Of a stretch of DNA of 64,000 bases, positions 1 through 8,480 are shown piece after piece. Positions within the stretch are counted from its first letter, which is position 1. Each line of letters starts with the position of its first letter. Source of the stretch: Myxococcus xanthus (lineage in GTDB: Bacteria; Myxococcota; Myxococcia; Myxococcales; Myxococcaceae). The stretch is from NCBI RefSeq assembly GCF_006402735.1, contig NZ_CP017174.1:4715001-4779000 (forward strand), read 5' to 3'. The translations under genes and the position numbers were made by a program. The notes under the pieces are model-generated. The model saw nothing but the letters and a program-made list of their open reading frames with translations. It had not been told where the DNA came from and ran no database searches.

Positions 1-486
1 CAGGGAGGTGGGCGCGTCCCGGTGGCGCACGGTCCGAGCACGGTGCGGGTCATACAGGCCCAGCAGCGACGCCTGCTCATGTGCGCCCGCCGCTCCCAGG
101 CTCTCCGGATGGGACGGATTGCCTTGCACCAACGTGGGCCGCCCCTCCTGGCTGCGCACCAGCACGCCCCGCGCGTAGCCCTCCAACGAAAGCCCCGTGG
201 CGTAATGGAGCGGGATGCCCGGAGTGACGTCCGGCGGTTGCCGCGAGTACGGCAGGACCTTCTCCGGCGGCGCGCGGAAACAGCCCGTCAGGCCCGCGGC
301 GGCGGTGCCGAACGCGGCCAACTCCAGCAACACGCGCCGGGACAGCCCCCGAGGTGGCGCATCGGCATCCAAGGGGAACTCACCCGGCGACGGCGCGGGC
401 GCGGCGCCCTGTCTCGCCTCCAGACTGCGCCAGGGCTCGGCTCCATCCAGGACAGGGAGCGGATATCGGTCCGTCAGCGGTGGCAT
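1..486 (-). CDS. actB: Alternative complex III iron-sulfur/molybdopterin-fold subunit ActB, N-terminal part only
   Basis: The first 162 codons are visible; the rest lies beyond the left edge. The start ATG overlaps the last 13 bases of actA. Residues 50-51 form a twin-arginine motif (SRR) followed by a hydrophobic stretch ending in LTGC at 67-70, so the product looks Tat-exported and possibly lipidated. The following VLPYSRQP..TPGIPLHYAT resembles the ActB signature seen after the leader in alternative complex III. By family knowledge ActB carries Fe-S clusters in a periplasmic/membrane-attached quinol:electron acceptor oxidoreductase and passes electrons to the ActA and ActE hemes. Identification rests on the leader, this motif and the adjacent pentaheme gene; the cluster-binding cysteines are outside the window. 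Confidence 0.85.
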   Translation of the reverse strand, partial: MPPLTDRYPLPVLDGAEPWRSLEARQGAAPAPSPGEFPLDADAPPRGLSRRVLLELAAFGTAAAGLTGCFRAPPEKVLPYSRQPPDVTPGIPLHYATGLSLEGYARGVLVRSQEGRPTLVQGNPSHPESLGAAGAHEQASLLGLYDPHRARTVRHRDAPTSL

Positions 487-1121
487 GTGGAGCACTCGGT
501 CCGGGGCGAGACATCCAGGGCCTGCATCACCCGCAGCCCCACGTCGCGGGCCGGGCCCCGCGGGCTCCACGTCATGTCCGCGACGTGCTCCGGAGGCCGC
601 AGGTGCGGCGCCGGGTCGCGGTGGCACTCCAGGCACCAGCCCATGGTGAGCGGCGCGACCTGCTCCACCAGCGGCATCTGGTCCACGCGGCCGTGGCAGC
701 TCACGCACCCCACGCCCTTGTGGACGTGGATGGCGTGGTTGAAGAAGACGTACTGCGGCAGCCGGTGGACCCGGTTCCACGGAATGGGCCGGTCCTCGAA
801 GTAGCTCTGGCGCACGGGCGCCAGCAACGCGCTCTCGTTCCAGATCTGCGCGTGACAACCCATGCACCGGCTGGTGGGTGGAATGCCCGCCGAAGGCCCC
901 CGCCACGCGCCGTCGTGGCAGTAGCGGCAGCCAATGCCCTCGTCCGCCGCGTGGTGGCGGTGGTCGAACTGCACCGGCTGCTGCACGGGCTCGAAGGCCC
1001 CCGTCCCCAGTGGACTGCGGGCCAGCAGCAGCAACGCCACGGGCGTGGCCACCGGCAGCACGGCCATCAGGCCGAGCACGCCTCGCAGGACTCCATCGGT
1101 CGCCGGTGGAAAGAGGCCCAT
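474..1121 (-). CDS. actA: Alternative complex III pentaheme cytochrome c subunit ActA
   Basis: The 215-residue product has one N-terminal hydrophobic segment (about residues 8-35), then five CxxCH heme-binding sites: CRYCH 65-69, CMGCH 86-90, CVSCH 139-143, CLECH 163-167 and CSTCH 210-214. This is the layout of ActA, the membrane-anchored pentaheme c-type cytochrome that starts alternative complex III operons; it would sit in the periplasm and take electrons from ActB. The ATG at 1121 is preferred over a GTG at 1151, because it places the anchor near the N-terminus. actB begins before actA ends, so the two are translationally coupled. No gene precedes actA on this strand for over 100 bp, so it is probably the first gene of the operon. 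Confidence 0.88.
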   Translation of the reverse strand: MGLFPPATDGVLRGVLGLMAVLPVATPVALLLLARSPLGTGAFEPVQQPVQFDHRHHAADEGIGCRYCHDGAWRGPSAGIPPTSRCMGCHAQIWNESALLAPVRQSYFEDRPIPWNRVHRLPQYVFFNHAIHVHKGVGCVSCHGRVDQMPLVEQVAPLTMGWCLECHRDPAPHLRPPEHVADMTWSPRGPARDVGLRVMQALDVSPRTECSTCHR

Positions 1122-1269
1122 ACACCGCCCAGGCAGGCATGAGGCCCGCACCTAGCGGAGCGGCGTTTGGGGGCGGTAGCGCGGACCTCGCGGCGTGTCC
1201 GTTACTCCAAGCCAGGGAGGGACGCCCGTCGGAGAGCGCACACGCGCGTGCCCTCTGGACGGAGGCGGT

Positions 1270-2550
1270 TCAGTCCGCCTTCACCGCGTCCTCTTCCAGC
1301 GCGATGGCGGGGGACGCACCGTTGTAGACAGCGGCATCGAGCAGGCCCTCTTCGCGCGCCACCAGCACCGGGACCAGCATCTGGCCCGTGACGTTGGTCA
1401 TCGTGCGCATCATGTCGAGGATGCGGTCAATGGCGAGCAGGTAGCCCAGCCCCTCCAGCGGCAAGCCCGCGGAGCTGAGCACCACCGTGGCCATGACCAC
1501 CGCCGTCCCGGGCACGCCCGCGGTACCGAAGCTGCCCAGCACCGACGCCAGCAGGATGATGAAGTACTGCGACGCGGACAGCTCCAGGCTGAAGTACTGC
1601 GCGACGAAGAGCGACGCGATGGCCGGGTAGATGGCACCGCACCCATCCATCTTGATGCTGGCCCCCAGCGGCACGGCGAAGGCCGCGTAGTCCTTGTTGA
1701 CGCCCAGGTTGTTCGTCACGGCGCGCAGGGCCACCGGCATGGACGCGAAGCTCGACGAGCTGACGAAGGCCACCTGCATGCCGGGCGCGGCGCCCCGGAA
1801 GAAGCGCAGCGGATTGAGCCCGTGCGTCATCAGGAGGCCGCCGTACACGAAGACGATGTGCAGCGCGCACGCCACGTACAGCGCCAGCACCAGCTTGCCC
1901 AGCGGCAACAAGCGCTCGAAGCCGTAGGTGCCCACCAGCGCGGCGATGAGGCCGAAGGTGCCCAGCGGCGTGAGCTCCAGCACGAAGCGGGTGACCTGAA
2001 TCATCGCGTCGCTGGCCTCGCGGACCAGCTCGCGCAGCCGGGCCGTCTTCTCGCCGAGCTTCACCAGCGCGAAGCCCAGCAGGCCGGCGAAGAAGATGAC
2101 CTGGAGGATCTTCCCATTCGCGAGCGCCGCGAACGGGTTGGTGGGCACCACGTCCAGCAGCACCTGGAGGGGGCCAGGCACGTCCCGTGGCTTGTAGGTT
2201 TCGGTGGCCATGAGCTGACCCACGCCCTCCCCGGGGCGGAGCAGCGCGGCGACGCCCAGGCCCACCCCCACCGCCAGCGCGGCGGTGACGGCGAACCAGA
2301 GGAACGTCTTGCCGCCGAGCACCGCCATGCTCTTCTGCCCGTGAAGCGCCGCCACCGCGTTGATGACCGCGAAGAACACCAGCGGTGTGGCGATCATCTT
2401 GATGAGGTTGACGTAGAGCGTGCCCAGCGGCTGGAACCAGGGCCCCGCTGGCTCCCCCACGAGCCACCCGGCCACGGCCCCGAGCACGAACGCCCCCAGG
2501 ACACGTTGCCAGAAGGGAATGCGGAACCAGGCGGAGACGAGCTTCTTCAC
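1270..2550 (-). CDS. Dicarboxylate/amino acid:cation symporter (DAACS family)
   Basis: The 426-residue membrane protein begins KKLVSAWFRIPFWQRVLGA and has about eight hydrophobic segments plus the two re-entrant hairpins of the GltP/GLT-1 fold. Diagnostic features are the serine-rich hairpin SSSSFAS, the NMR-like region DGCGAIYPAIASLFVAQ, and the C-terminal motif DRILDMMRTMTNVTGQ containing the substrate-binding Asp and Asn. The family imports glutamate, aspartate or C4-dicarboxylates with Na+ or H+ across the inner membrane; the exact substrate cannot be told here. The start is the GTG at 2550, preceded by an AGAGG ribosome-binding site; the frame is open further upstream but that part is Arg/Pro-rich and unlike the family. 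The gene appears monocistronic. Confidence 0.9.
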   Translation of the reverse strand: MKKLVSAWFRIPFWQRVLGAFVLGAVAGWLVGEPAGPWFQPLGTLYVNLIKMIATPLVFFAVINAVAALHGQKSMAVLGGKTFLWFAVTAALAVGVGLGVAALLRPGEGVGQLMATETYKPRDVPGPLQVLLDVVPTNPFAALANGKILQVIFFAGLLGFALVKLGEKTARLRELVREASDAMIQVTRFVLELTPLGTFGLIAALVGTYGFERLLPLGKLVLALYVACALHIVFVYGGLLMTHGLNPLRFFRGAAPGMQVAFVSSSSFASMPVALRAVTNNLGVNKDYAAFAVPLGASIKMDGCGAIYPAIASLFVAQYFSLELSASQYFIILLASVLGSFGTAGVPGTAVVMATVVLSSAGLPLEGLGYLLAIDRILDMMRTMTNVTGQMLVPVLVAREEGLLDAAVYNGASPAIALEEDAVKAD

Positions 2551-2734
2551 GAGGGAGACCTCTCGACGGCGGGCGGCGGACGATAACCCCAGGCCCCAGG
2601 CCGCGCAGAATTTGCGCCAGGGGTGCCCGCGCCGGGGATCCGGGTTTTGCCGCGCCCGACCGGCCCCGGCGGGACGCCACAGAGCATCAGGGCCTCCCAT
2701 TTATTCCCGAGGAGCGGTACACCTGGGCCCCATC

Positions 2735-3841
2735 ATGGCCGAGACCTCTTCGCTCAACATCCCCACTGTCGACCTCGCCGACCTCGCGTCGGATGACTCC
2801 GCTCGTGTCGAGCGCGCCGCCGCGGCGATCCGCGAGGCCTTTGGCGTCTTTGGTCTCGTGTACCTGAAGAACCACGGCGTCGACACCCAGGCGCTGAACC
2901 GGTTCTACGACGCGTTCGCGGCATTCATCGGCCGGCCCGCCGAGGAGAAGAAGCCCTACGGCCGCGCGGACATCTGGTACCAGCGCGGCTGGACGCCTCC
3001 GAACACCGAGGTCGCGGTCGCCAGCAATGGCCAGCCGGACTTCAAGGAGTGCTACTTCGTCGCGCCCTACCCCAACGACGCGCAGTCCGCGCTCGAGTTC
3101 CCGGAGCTGTACCCGGAGAACGTGTGGCCCCAGAACGCGCCGCCCTACTTCGAGGACGGCATCATGACGCTGGGCCGCTCCCTCCATGAGGCCGGCCTGA
3201 AGCTGCTCCGTGGCTCCGCGGTGGCCCTGGGCCTGCCGGAGACACTGTTCACCGACCTGTGCGACCGGGGCGCCCACGTCACCCGCGCGCTCCAGTACCT
3301 GCCGCTCACCAACGCGCAGGTGAACACGGACATCGTCTGGGGCGAGGAGCACACCGACTTCAACCTGCTCACCCTGCTCCCGGGCGGCCGCTTCCTGGAC
3401 CCGGAAGGCAGCCCCGCGCCCGGCCCCGACAATAAGAGCGGCCTCTACCTCCGCACCCGCGCGACGCCCGAAGCGCCCAACGGCCTCCAGGTGCGCGGAA
3501 CGGCGCCGGCGGGCTGCATCGTGGCGCAGGTGGGCCAGCAATTGGAGATCCTCACGGGTGGCACCTTCCTCGCCACGCCGCACGTCATCACCGCCCCGGG
3601 CGTGCCGGGTTGGCAGCGCCAGTCCGCCGCGCACTTCATGCACGTGCACACGAACACCGTGCTCTTCCCGCTGGAGAAGTTCCGCAGCGCGGATGCCGTC
3701 CGGAACTACGCGCCGCCCGTGCTCGCGGGGACGTATGACATCAAGACGCTGGTGGACATCGGCCTGGCGCCCGCGAGTGCGCTCGACAAGCTGGGTTACC
3801 GGCACTACGACCGGCTGAACCGCCAGCGCGCTGGCGCGTAG
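2735..3841 (+). CDS. Isopenicillin N synthase-family 2-oxoglutarate/Fe(II)-type oxygenase
   Basis: The 368-residue protein has the two-part DIOX_N plus 2OG-FeII_Oxy layout. The N-terminal half carries IPTVDLADLAS and REAFGVFGLVYLKNHGV. The jelly-roll core shows the iron triad His206-x-Asp208 (EEHTDFNLLT) and His283 (TPHVIT), and Arg295-Gln-Ser297, the position of the co-substrate-binding R-x-S. Members hydroxylate, desaturate or cyclise small molecules or peptides; many bacterial homologues have no known substrate. Nothing nearby resembles an NRPS or beta-lactam cluster, so penicillin chemistry should not be assumed. The ATG at 2735 lies 184 bp from the divergent symporter gene and matches the N-terminus expected for the family; no strong ribosome-binding site is seen. 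A strong hairpin follows the stop codon. Confidence 0.85.
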   Translation: MAETSSLNIPTVDLADLASDDSARVERAAAAIREAFGVFGLVYLKNHGVDTQALNRFYDAFAAFIGRPAEEKKPYGRADIWYQRGWTPPNTEVAVASNGQPDFKECYFVAPYPNDAQSALEFPELYPENVWPQNAPPYFEDGIMTLGRSLHEAGLKLLRGSAVALGLPETLFTDLCDRGAHVTRALQYLPLTNAQVNTDIVWGEEHTDFNLLTLLPGGRFLDPEGSPAPGPDNKSGLYLRTRATPEAPNGLQVRGTAPAGCIVAQVGQQLEILTGGTFLATPHVITAPGVPGWQRQSAAHFMHVHTNTVLFPLEKFRSADAVRNYAPPVLAGTYDIKTLVDIGLAPASALDKLGYRHYDRLNRQRAGA

Positions 3842-3858
3842 TCCTGGCGGTACCGCTT

Positions 3859-3884
3859 GAGGCCCCGGAGACAACCGGGGCCTC
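3859..3884 (+). terminator. Hairpin terminator after the oxygenase gene
   Basis: Perfect 10-bp arms (GAGGCCCCGG / CCGGGGCCTC) enclose a 6-nt loop 17 bp after the stop codon. There is no T-run, as is common in high-GC genomes. It probably ends transcription of the oxygenase gene. Confidence 0.7.
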
Positions 3885-3900
3885 GCGTGAAACACAGTCA

Positions 3901-3991
3901 TCAATCACAGATAAACTCAATCACAGACACTGAAGACAGCCATTGTGCGCCTGTCATTGTATTTGTCCTGCAGTGACAGACTCTGTCATTG
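3901..3991. promoter_or_regulatory. Short direct and inverted repeats in a long AT-richer intergenic region
   Basis: TCAATCACAGA occurs twice, 16 bp apart (3901-3911 and 3917-3927). CTGTCATTG also occurs twice (3951-3959 and 3983-3991). The second copy forms one arm of the palindrome TGACAG-ACT-CTGTCA at 3974-3988. The base composition is clearly lower in GC than the flanking genes. Function is unknown; protein-binding sites are the simplest reading. Confidence 0.4.
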
Positions 3992-4034
3992 GCGAGGCCC
4001 CTTGCCGTCCGCTCGTCATCTGCCGGAGGGTGCC

Positions 4035-4258
4035 AAAAACCACTGAAAAGAACTTCATGTAGGCATTGCCCTCCCGGATGAGGCGCAATTCCATGCGAGG
4101 AGGAAGGCCGGCGGCCCCTGAAAACCACTGATGACGTGTTCATGTAGGCATTGCGCGTCCCCCTCCGGCGCCTGGCCGCGCGCCAACGTGTCAGGCGGGC
4201 GGGCGACCAGCATCACGACGCGCGAAAACTGACTGAAGGTTCGTTCATGTAGGCATGG
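4035..4258. repeat. Three copies of a ~36-bp interspersed repeat
   Basis: Each copy has a left block close to GAAAACCACTGA, seven variable bases, then an invariant block TTCATGTAGGCAT. The invariant blocks lie at 4054-4066, 4139-4151 and 4244-4256, that is 85 and 105 bp apart; copies 1 and 2 extend the match with TG. All three point the same way. Together with 3901-3991 they fill the 611-bp gap between the oxygenase and the histidine kinase, in which no convincing gene was found. Read on the minus strand, each copy holds an ATG followed three codons later by a Ser-Val-(Val/Ser)-Phe segment, but the downstream frames do not look coding. Confidence 0.75.
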
Positions 4259-4452
4259 TGCATCCGTGCCGCAGACTCTTGGGGCCTCCGTCCTGGGGCC
4301 GTGCGTTGCCGCCATTCCAGTGTGTCGCCTGTGCGACAGAGATACCGTCCCAGAGGTAGAGGCAATGGCGTCCTGGTGGCAGACCAGTCAAGGGTAGCGC
4401 GCCCTGCCCCCGTCGGCGTGACCCGCCTCAGGGTGAGGAGCTTCGCCGCACG

Positions 4453-7041
4453 ATGCACCCCATCATCGACTTCAAGACGCTCTTCGACGTCTCACCCAAC
4501 CCGTACATGCTGCTCGACCGCGAGCTGCGCTTCGTCGCCGCCAACCTGGCGTACCTGCGCGTCACGGCCAGCAAGCTGGACGAGCTGCTTGGCCGGAGCG
4601 TCTTCGAGGCCTTCCCGGACGACCCCTCGGACCCGAACAGCGCCAATCTCCGGCAGCTCCGGGAGTCCTTCCTGCGCGTCCTCGCAAAGCGGGCGCCGGA
4701 CATCCTGGCCCTGATTGCCTACCGCGTCCCCGAGTTGACGAATCAGGGCGTCGTCCCGACGTACCGGTACTGGAGTGCCACCCACATCCCCCTGCTCGAT
4801 GCCTCGGGCGAGGTGGCCTACATCCTCCAGCACACCATGGACGTCACGGAGCTCCAGCGGCTGCAGGAGGCCGTCCAGGCCGCGACCGGCTCCACCGGCA
4901 CCAGCAAGCCTCCACCATCGCAGCTGGAAGCCGGCGTCTTCCAGCGCGCGCTGCAGGTCCAGGAAGCGAACCAGAACCTGGACCAGGAGCGGCGCCACCT
5001 CCGTCGACTGTTCGAGCAGGCGCCCGGCTTCATGTGCTTCCTTCGCGGTCAGGACCATGTCGTCGAGCTGGCGAACGCGGCCTATATGCAGCTCGTCGGC
5101 CACCGGGACATCCTCGGCAAGCGCATCCGGGACGCCCTGCCCGAAGTGGACGGACAGGGGTACTTCGAGCTGCTGGACCGTGTCTTCACCACGGGTCAGG
5201 CCTTTGTCGGCCGGGGCATGAAGGTCTTCCTCCAGCGAACCCCCGACGACACGCTGGCGGAGAGCTACGTCGACCTCGTGTATCAGCCCATCATCGAGCC
5301 GGACGGGTCCATCTCCGGCATCTTCGTCCAGGGCCACGACATCACGGAGCAGAAGCGCGCCCAGGACGAGCTGCGCCAGTACAAGGACCATCTGGAGGAG
5401 CTCGTCCGGGAGCGCACCCGCGCCTTGGAGGAGAGCGAGGCCGAACGGCGTCAAGCGGAGGCCGCCCTCCGGCAGGCCCAGAAGATGGAAGCGGTGGGCA
5501 AGCTCACCGGCGGCGTGGCACACGACTTCAACAACCTGCTCCAGGTCATCAGCGGAAACCTGCAGCTCCTGTTCCGGGATGTGGGCGACAACGCCCAGGC
5601 GCAGCGTCGGCTGACCACGGCGGTGGGCGCGGTGGAGCGCGGCGCCCGGCTCGCGTCCCAGCTGCTGGCCTTCGCCCGGCGGCAGCCGCTCAATCCCACG
5701 GTCATCAACCTGGGCCGCCTGGTCCGCGACATGGACGACCTGCTGCGGCGCGCGCTCGGCGAGGACGTGGCGCTGGAGACCATCATCGGCGGCGGGCTTT
5801 GGAACACGTTCGCCGATCCGAACCAGCTCGAAAACGTCATCCTCAACCTGGCCATCAACGCGCGTGACGCCATGGCGGGCGAAGGCAAGCTGACCGTCGA
5901 GGCCGGCAACGCCATGCTGGATGACCACTACGCCCAGCTCCACCCGGACGTCGTGCCGGGCCAGCACGTGTTGCTGGCCATCTCCGACACCGGCTGCGGC
6001 ATGCCGCCCGAGGTGCTGGAGCGCGCCTTCGAGCCGTTCTTCACCACCAAGCCCGAAGGCCGCGGCACGGGCCTGGGGCTCAGCATGGTGTATGGCTTCG
6101 TCAAGCAGACGGGCGGCCACGTCAAGATCTACAGCGAGGTCGGCCACGGGACGACCATCAAGATCTACCTCCCCCGTTCGCTCCAGGCGGAGATGCCGCG
6201 CGCCGAGGTCATCCCCGAACAGGTCGAGGGCGGCACCGAGACGCTGCTCGTCGTCGAGGACGACTCGGAGGTGCGCGCCACCGCGGTGGAGATGCTGACG
6301 GAGCTGGGCTACCGCGTGCTCAAGGCCTCTGACGGGCAGAGCGCGCTCGCGGTCATCCAAAGCGGCATCCCCATCGACCTGCTCTTCACCGACGTGGTGA
6401 TGCCCGGCCCGGTCCGCAGCCCTGAACTGGCGCGGCAGGCCAAGGCCCTCTCCCCGGACATGGAGGTGCTCTTCACGTCCGGCTACACGGAGAACGCCAT
6501 TGTCCACGGCGGCCGGCTGGATCCGGGCGTTCAGCTGCTGAGCAAGCCCTACCGCCGCGAGGACCTGGCGCGGAAGCTCCGCCAGCTCCTGGCCGCCCGG
6601 CAGCACCGCATCGCCCAGCGCGAGACCACCCAGCCATCCCGCGGCGGCGCCACCACGCCGGCACCCGCTCGCGTGAAGCGGACCGAGCTGCGCATCCTCC
6701 TGGTGGAGGACGACGAGAACATCCGCCTCCCCGCATGCGAGCTGCTGGAGACGCTGGGCCACACAGTGACGGCCGTCGCCCGCGCGGAAGAAGCCACGCC
6801 CCTCTTGCGCGCACAGGAGTTCGACCTCCTGTTCACCGACGTGAGCCTGCCCGGCCAGTCCGGCATCGAGCTGGCCCACCAGGCCGTCCAGGACGTGCCC
6901 GGCCTTCGCGTCATCATCGCGTCCGGCCACGGCACCAACGTGGACACCGGTGACAAGGGGCCGCTCGACGGCGCCGTCCTCCTGCCCAAGCCCTACGGCC
7001 TCTCCCAGCTCGAGCAAGCGCTCTCCCAGGTCATGGCCTGA
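4453..7041 (+). CDS. PAS-containing hybrid histidine kinase with two C-terminal receiver domains
   Basis: The 862-residue protein has no obvious transmembrane segments and is probably cytoplasmic. A PAS domain covers about residues 5-135 and a second about 180-300, followed by a charged coiled coil (about 300-345). The HisKA H-box GGVAHDFNNLLQ carries the phospho-acceptor His357. The ATP-binding domain shows the N box (NLAINARDAM) and the G boxes DTGCGMP and GRGTGLGLSMVYG. Receiver 1 has acidic residues near 602-604, Asp647 and Lys698; receiver 2 has EDDEN and phospho-Asp796. The HxxxHDFNNLL type is common in kinases with C-terminal receivers. No DNA-binding output is present, so the signal must leave by phosphotransfer to another protein. 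The start has a GAGGAG sequence 13 bp upstream. An array of repeats precedes the gene. Confidence 0.92.
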   Translation: MHPIIDFKTLFDVSPNPYMLLDRELRFVAANLAYLRVTASKLDELLGRSVFEAFPDDPSDPNSANLRQLRESFLRVLAKRAPDILALIAYRVPELTNQGVVPTYRYWSATHIPLLDASGEVAYILQHTMDVTELQRLQEAVQAATGSTGTSKPPPSQLEAGVFQRALQVQEANQNLDQERRHLRRLFEQAPGFMCFLRGQDHVVELANAAYMQLVGHRDILGKRIRDALPEVDGQGYFELLDRVFTTGQAFVGRGMKVFLQRTPDDTLAESYVDLVYQPIIEPDGSISGIFVQGHDITEQKRAQDELRQYKDHLEELVRERTRALEESEAERRQAEAALRQAQKMEAVGKLTGGVAHDFNNLLQVISGNLQLLFRDVGDNAQAQRRLTTAVGAVERGARLASQLLAFARRQPLNPTVINLGRLVRDMDDLLRRALGEDVALETIIGGGLWNTFADPNQLENVILNLAINARDAMAGEGKLTVEAGNAMLDDHYAQLHPDVVPGQHVLLAISDTGCGMPPEVLERAFEPFFTTKPEGRGTGLGLSMVYGFVKQTGGHVKIYSEVGHGTTIKIYLPRSLQAEMPRAEVIPEQVEGGTETLLVVEDDSEVRATAVEMLTELGYRVLKASDGQSALAVIQSGIPIDLLFTDVVMPGPVRSPELARQAKALSPDMEVLFTSGYTENAIVHGGRLDPGVQLLSKPYRREDLARKLRQLLAARQHRIAQRETTQPSRGGATTPAPARVKRTELRILLVEDDENIRLPACELLETLGHTVTAVARAEEATPLLRAQEFDLLFTDVSLPGQSGIELAHQAVQDVPGLRVIIASGHGTNVDTGDKGPLDGAVLLPKPYGLSQLEQALSQVMA

Positions 7042-7129
7042 AGGTGAATTCAGGTTCATGCAGTGCGTCATGCATGCGCCATGCGCGGGGCGCTTGCTCC
7101 TCGCGCAACAAAGTCCGTTAATCGGGCGT

Positions 7130-8395
7130 ATGAAATTCCTGAGAGAGCTCCGCTCGGTCCTGAACCTGACCGTGCTGGTGGCCGGGCTCGGCTACTTCGT
7201 CGACCTCTTCGACATCACACTGTTCGGCGTGGTGCGTATCGCATCGCTCAAGGACATCGGCGTCACCGACCCGGCCGACATCCTCCAGAGCGGACTGCTC
7301 ATCTACAACGCGCAGATGGTGGGCATGATGGTGGGCGGCCTGCTTTGGGGCGTGCTCGCCGACAAGCGCGGCCGCCTGTCGGTGATGTTCGGCTCCATCC
7401 TGCTCTACTCCTTCGCGAACCTGGCCAACGCCTTCGCCTGGGACGTCACCAGCTACGCCGTCTTCCGCTTCCTGGGAGGCGTGGGGCTCGCGGGTGAGCT
7501 GGGCGCGGCCATCACCCTGGTGGCGGAGTCCCTGCCCAAGGAGAAGCGCGGCCTGGGGACCACCATCGTCGCCACGCTGGGCATGCTCGGCATCGTCGCC
7601 GCGGCCTTCCTGGGCCAGCACATGCACTGGAAGACGGCCTACCTCACCGGCGGCTTCATGGGCATCGCGCTGCTCTTCGCGCGCTTCAAGGTGTCGGAAT
7701 CGGAGCTGTTCACCAAGAAGACGGACCCCTCGCGCGCCAACCCGCTGCTGATCCTCACCGGCGGCCGGTTCCTCAAGTACATCTGCTGCATCCTCATCGG
7801 CGTGCCCATCTACTTCACCACGGGCATCCTCTTCACCTTCGCGCCCGAGCTGACGGCCGGCCTCGACGTCCAGGGCACCGTGACGGCTGGCAACGCCATC
7901 CTCTACGGCTCCATTGGCCTGACGCTGGGTGACCTGTTGGCGGGCGTCTTCAGCCAGTGGCTCAAGAGCCGCAAGCGCGCGGTGGCGATGAACCTCTGCG
8001 CGGGCTTCGTGCTGATGCTCGTCTACGGCCTCACCCCGGGCCTCACCAGCACCATGGTGTACGGGCTGAGCTTCCTGATTGGCATCACCGTGGGCTACTG
8101 GGCCGTGCTGGTGACCATGGCCGCCGAGCAGTTCGGCACCAACATCCGCGGCACAGTGGCCACCACCGTCCCCAACTTCGTGCGTGGCTCGGCGGCGCTC
8201 GCGGCCAGCGGCTTCGCCTACCTGAAGGGCGAGATGTCGGTGTCCACCGCGGCGATCATCGTCGGCAGCATCTGCTTCGGCCTGGCGCTGCTGGCCCTCA
8301 CCCGGCTGGAAGAGACGTTCCACCGGGACCTGGATTACGAGGAGACGGCGACCGGCCCACAGCCTGCCGCCCAGCCCTCGCAGTCCGGCACCTGA
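7130..8395 (+). CDS. Major facilitator superfamily transporter
   Basis: The 421-residue protein has twelve predicted hydrophobic segments. The MFS loop 2-3 motif appears as GVLADKRGRLSV, and the second half begins with a matching helix set. Strand, spacing and lack of an intervening terminator would allow co-transcription with the kinase upstream, but 88 bp separate them. The substrate is not clear; the family moves sugars, organic acids or drugs by proton symport or antiport. The ATG at 7130 (MKFLRELRSVLNLTVLVAG) puts the first helix near the N-terminus, and no strong ribosome-binding site is visible. A pyruvate carboxylase gene follows 85 bp later, which would fit organic-acid uptake, but that link is only positional. 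Confidence 0.85.
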   Translation: MKFLRELRSVLNLTVLVAGLGYFVDLFDITLFGVVRIASLKDIGVTDPADILQSGLLIYNAQMVGMMVGGLLWGVLADKRGRLSVMFGSILLYSFANLANAFAWDVTSYAVFRFLGGVGLAGELGAAITLVAESLPKEKRGLGTTIVATLGMLGIVAAAFLGQHMHWKTAYLTGGFMGIALLFARFKVSESELFTKKTDPSRANPLLILTGGRFLKYICCILIGVPIYFTTGILFTFAPELTAGLDVQGTVTAGNAILYGSIGLTLGDLLAGVFSQWLKSRKRAVAMNLCAGFVLMLVYGLTPGLTSTMVYGLSFLIGITVGYWAVLVTMAAEQFGTNIRGTVATTVPNFVRGSAALAASGFAYLKGEMSVSTAAIIVGSICFGLALLALTRLEETFHRDLDYEETATGPQPAAQPSQSGT

Positions 8396-8480
8396 CGCAC
8401 GGCGCGGCGCCGCGCCCTGAATCGGACGTTCGCCCCGGCAGCCGTTGCTCCGGGGCCTGCCGGATGCATACAGCGCGCAC

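Noticed and set aside
2551..2734. N-terminal extension of the symporter frame to 2700
   Set aside because: The added 50 residues are Arg/Pro-rich and unlike the family; GTG 2550 has a ribosome-binding site.
2735..3841. Calling the oxygenase a penicillin-biosynthesis enzyme
   Set aside because: Only the fold and iron site are supported; no biosynthetic cluster surrounds it.
4035..4258. CRISPR-like look of the three repeats (GAAAAC start, ~36 bp)
   Set aside because: Spacers are irregular (about 50 and 68 bp), the repeat centre varies, only three copies exist and no cas genes are present.
7042..7129. Palindromic-looking GCATGC-rich sequence before the MFS gene
   Set aside because: Short overlapping CATGC/GCATG words only; no convincing dyad or promoter.
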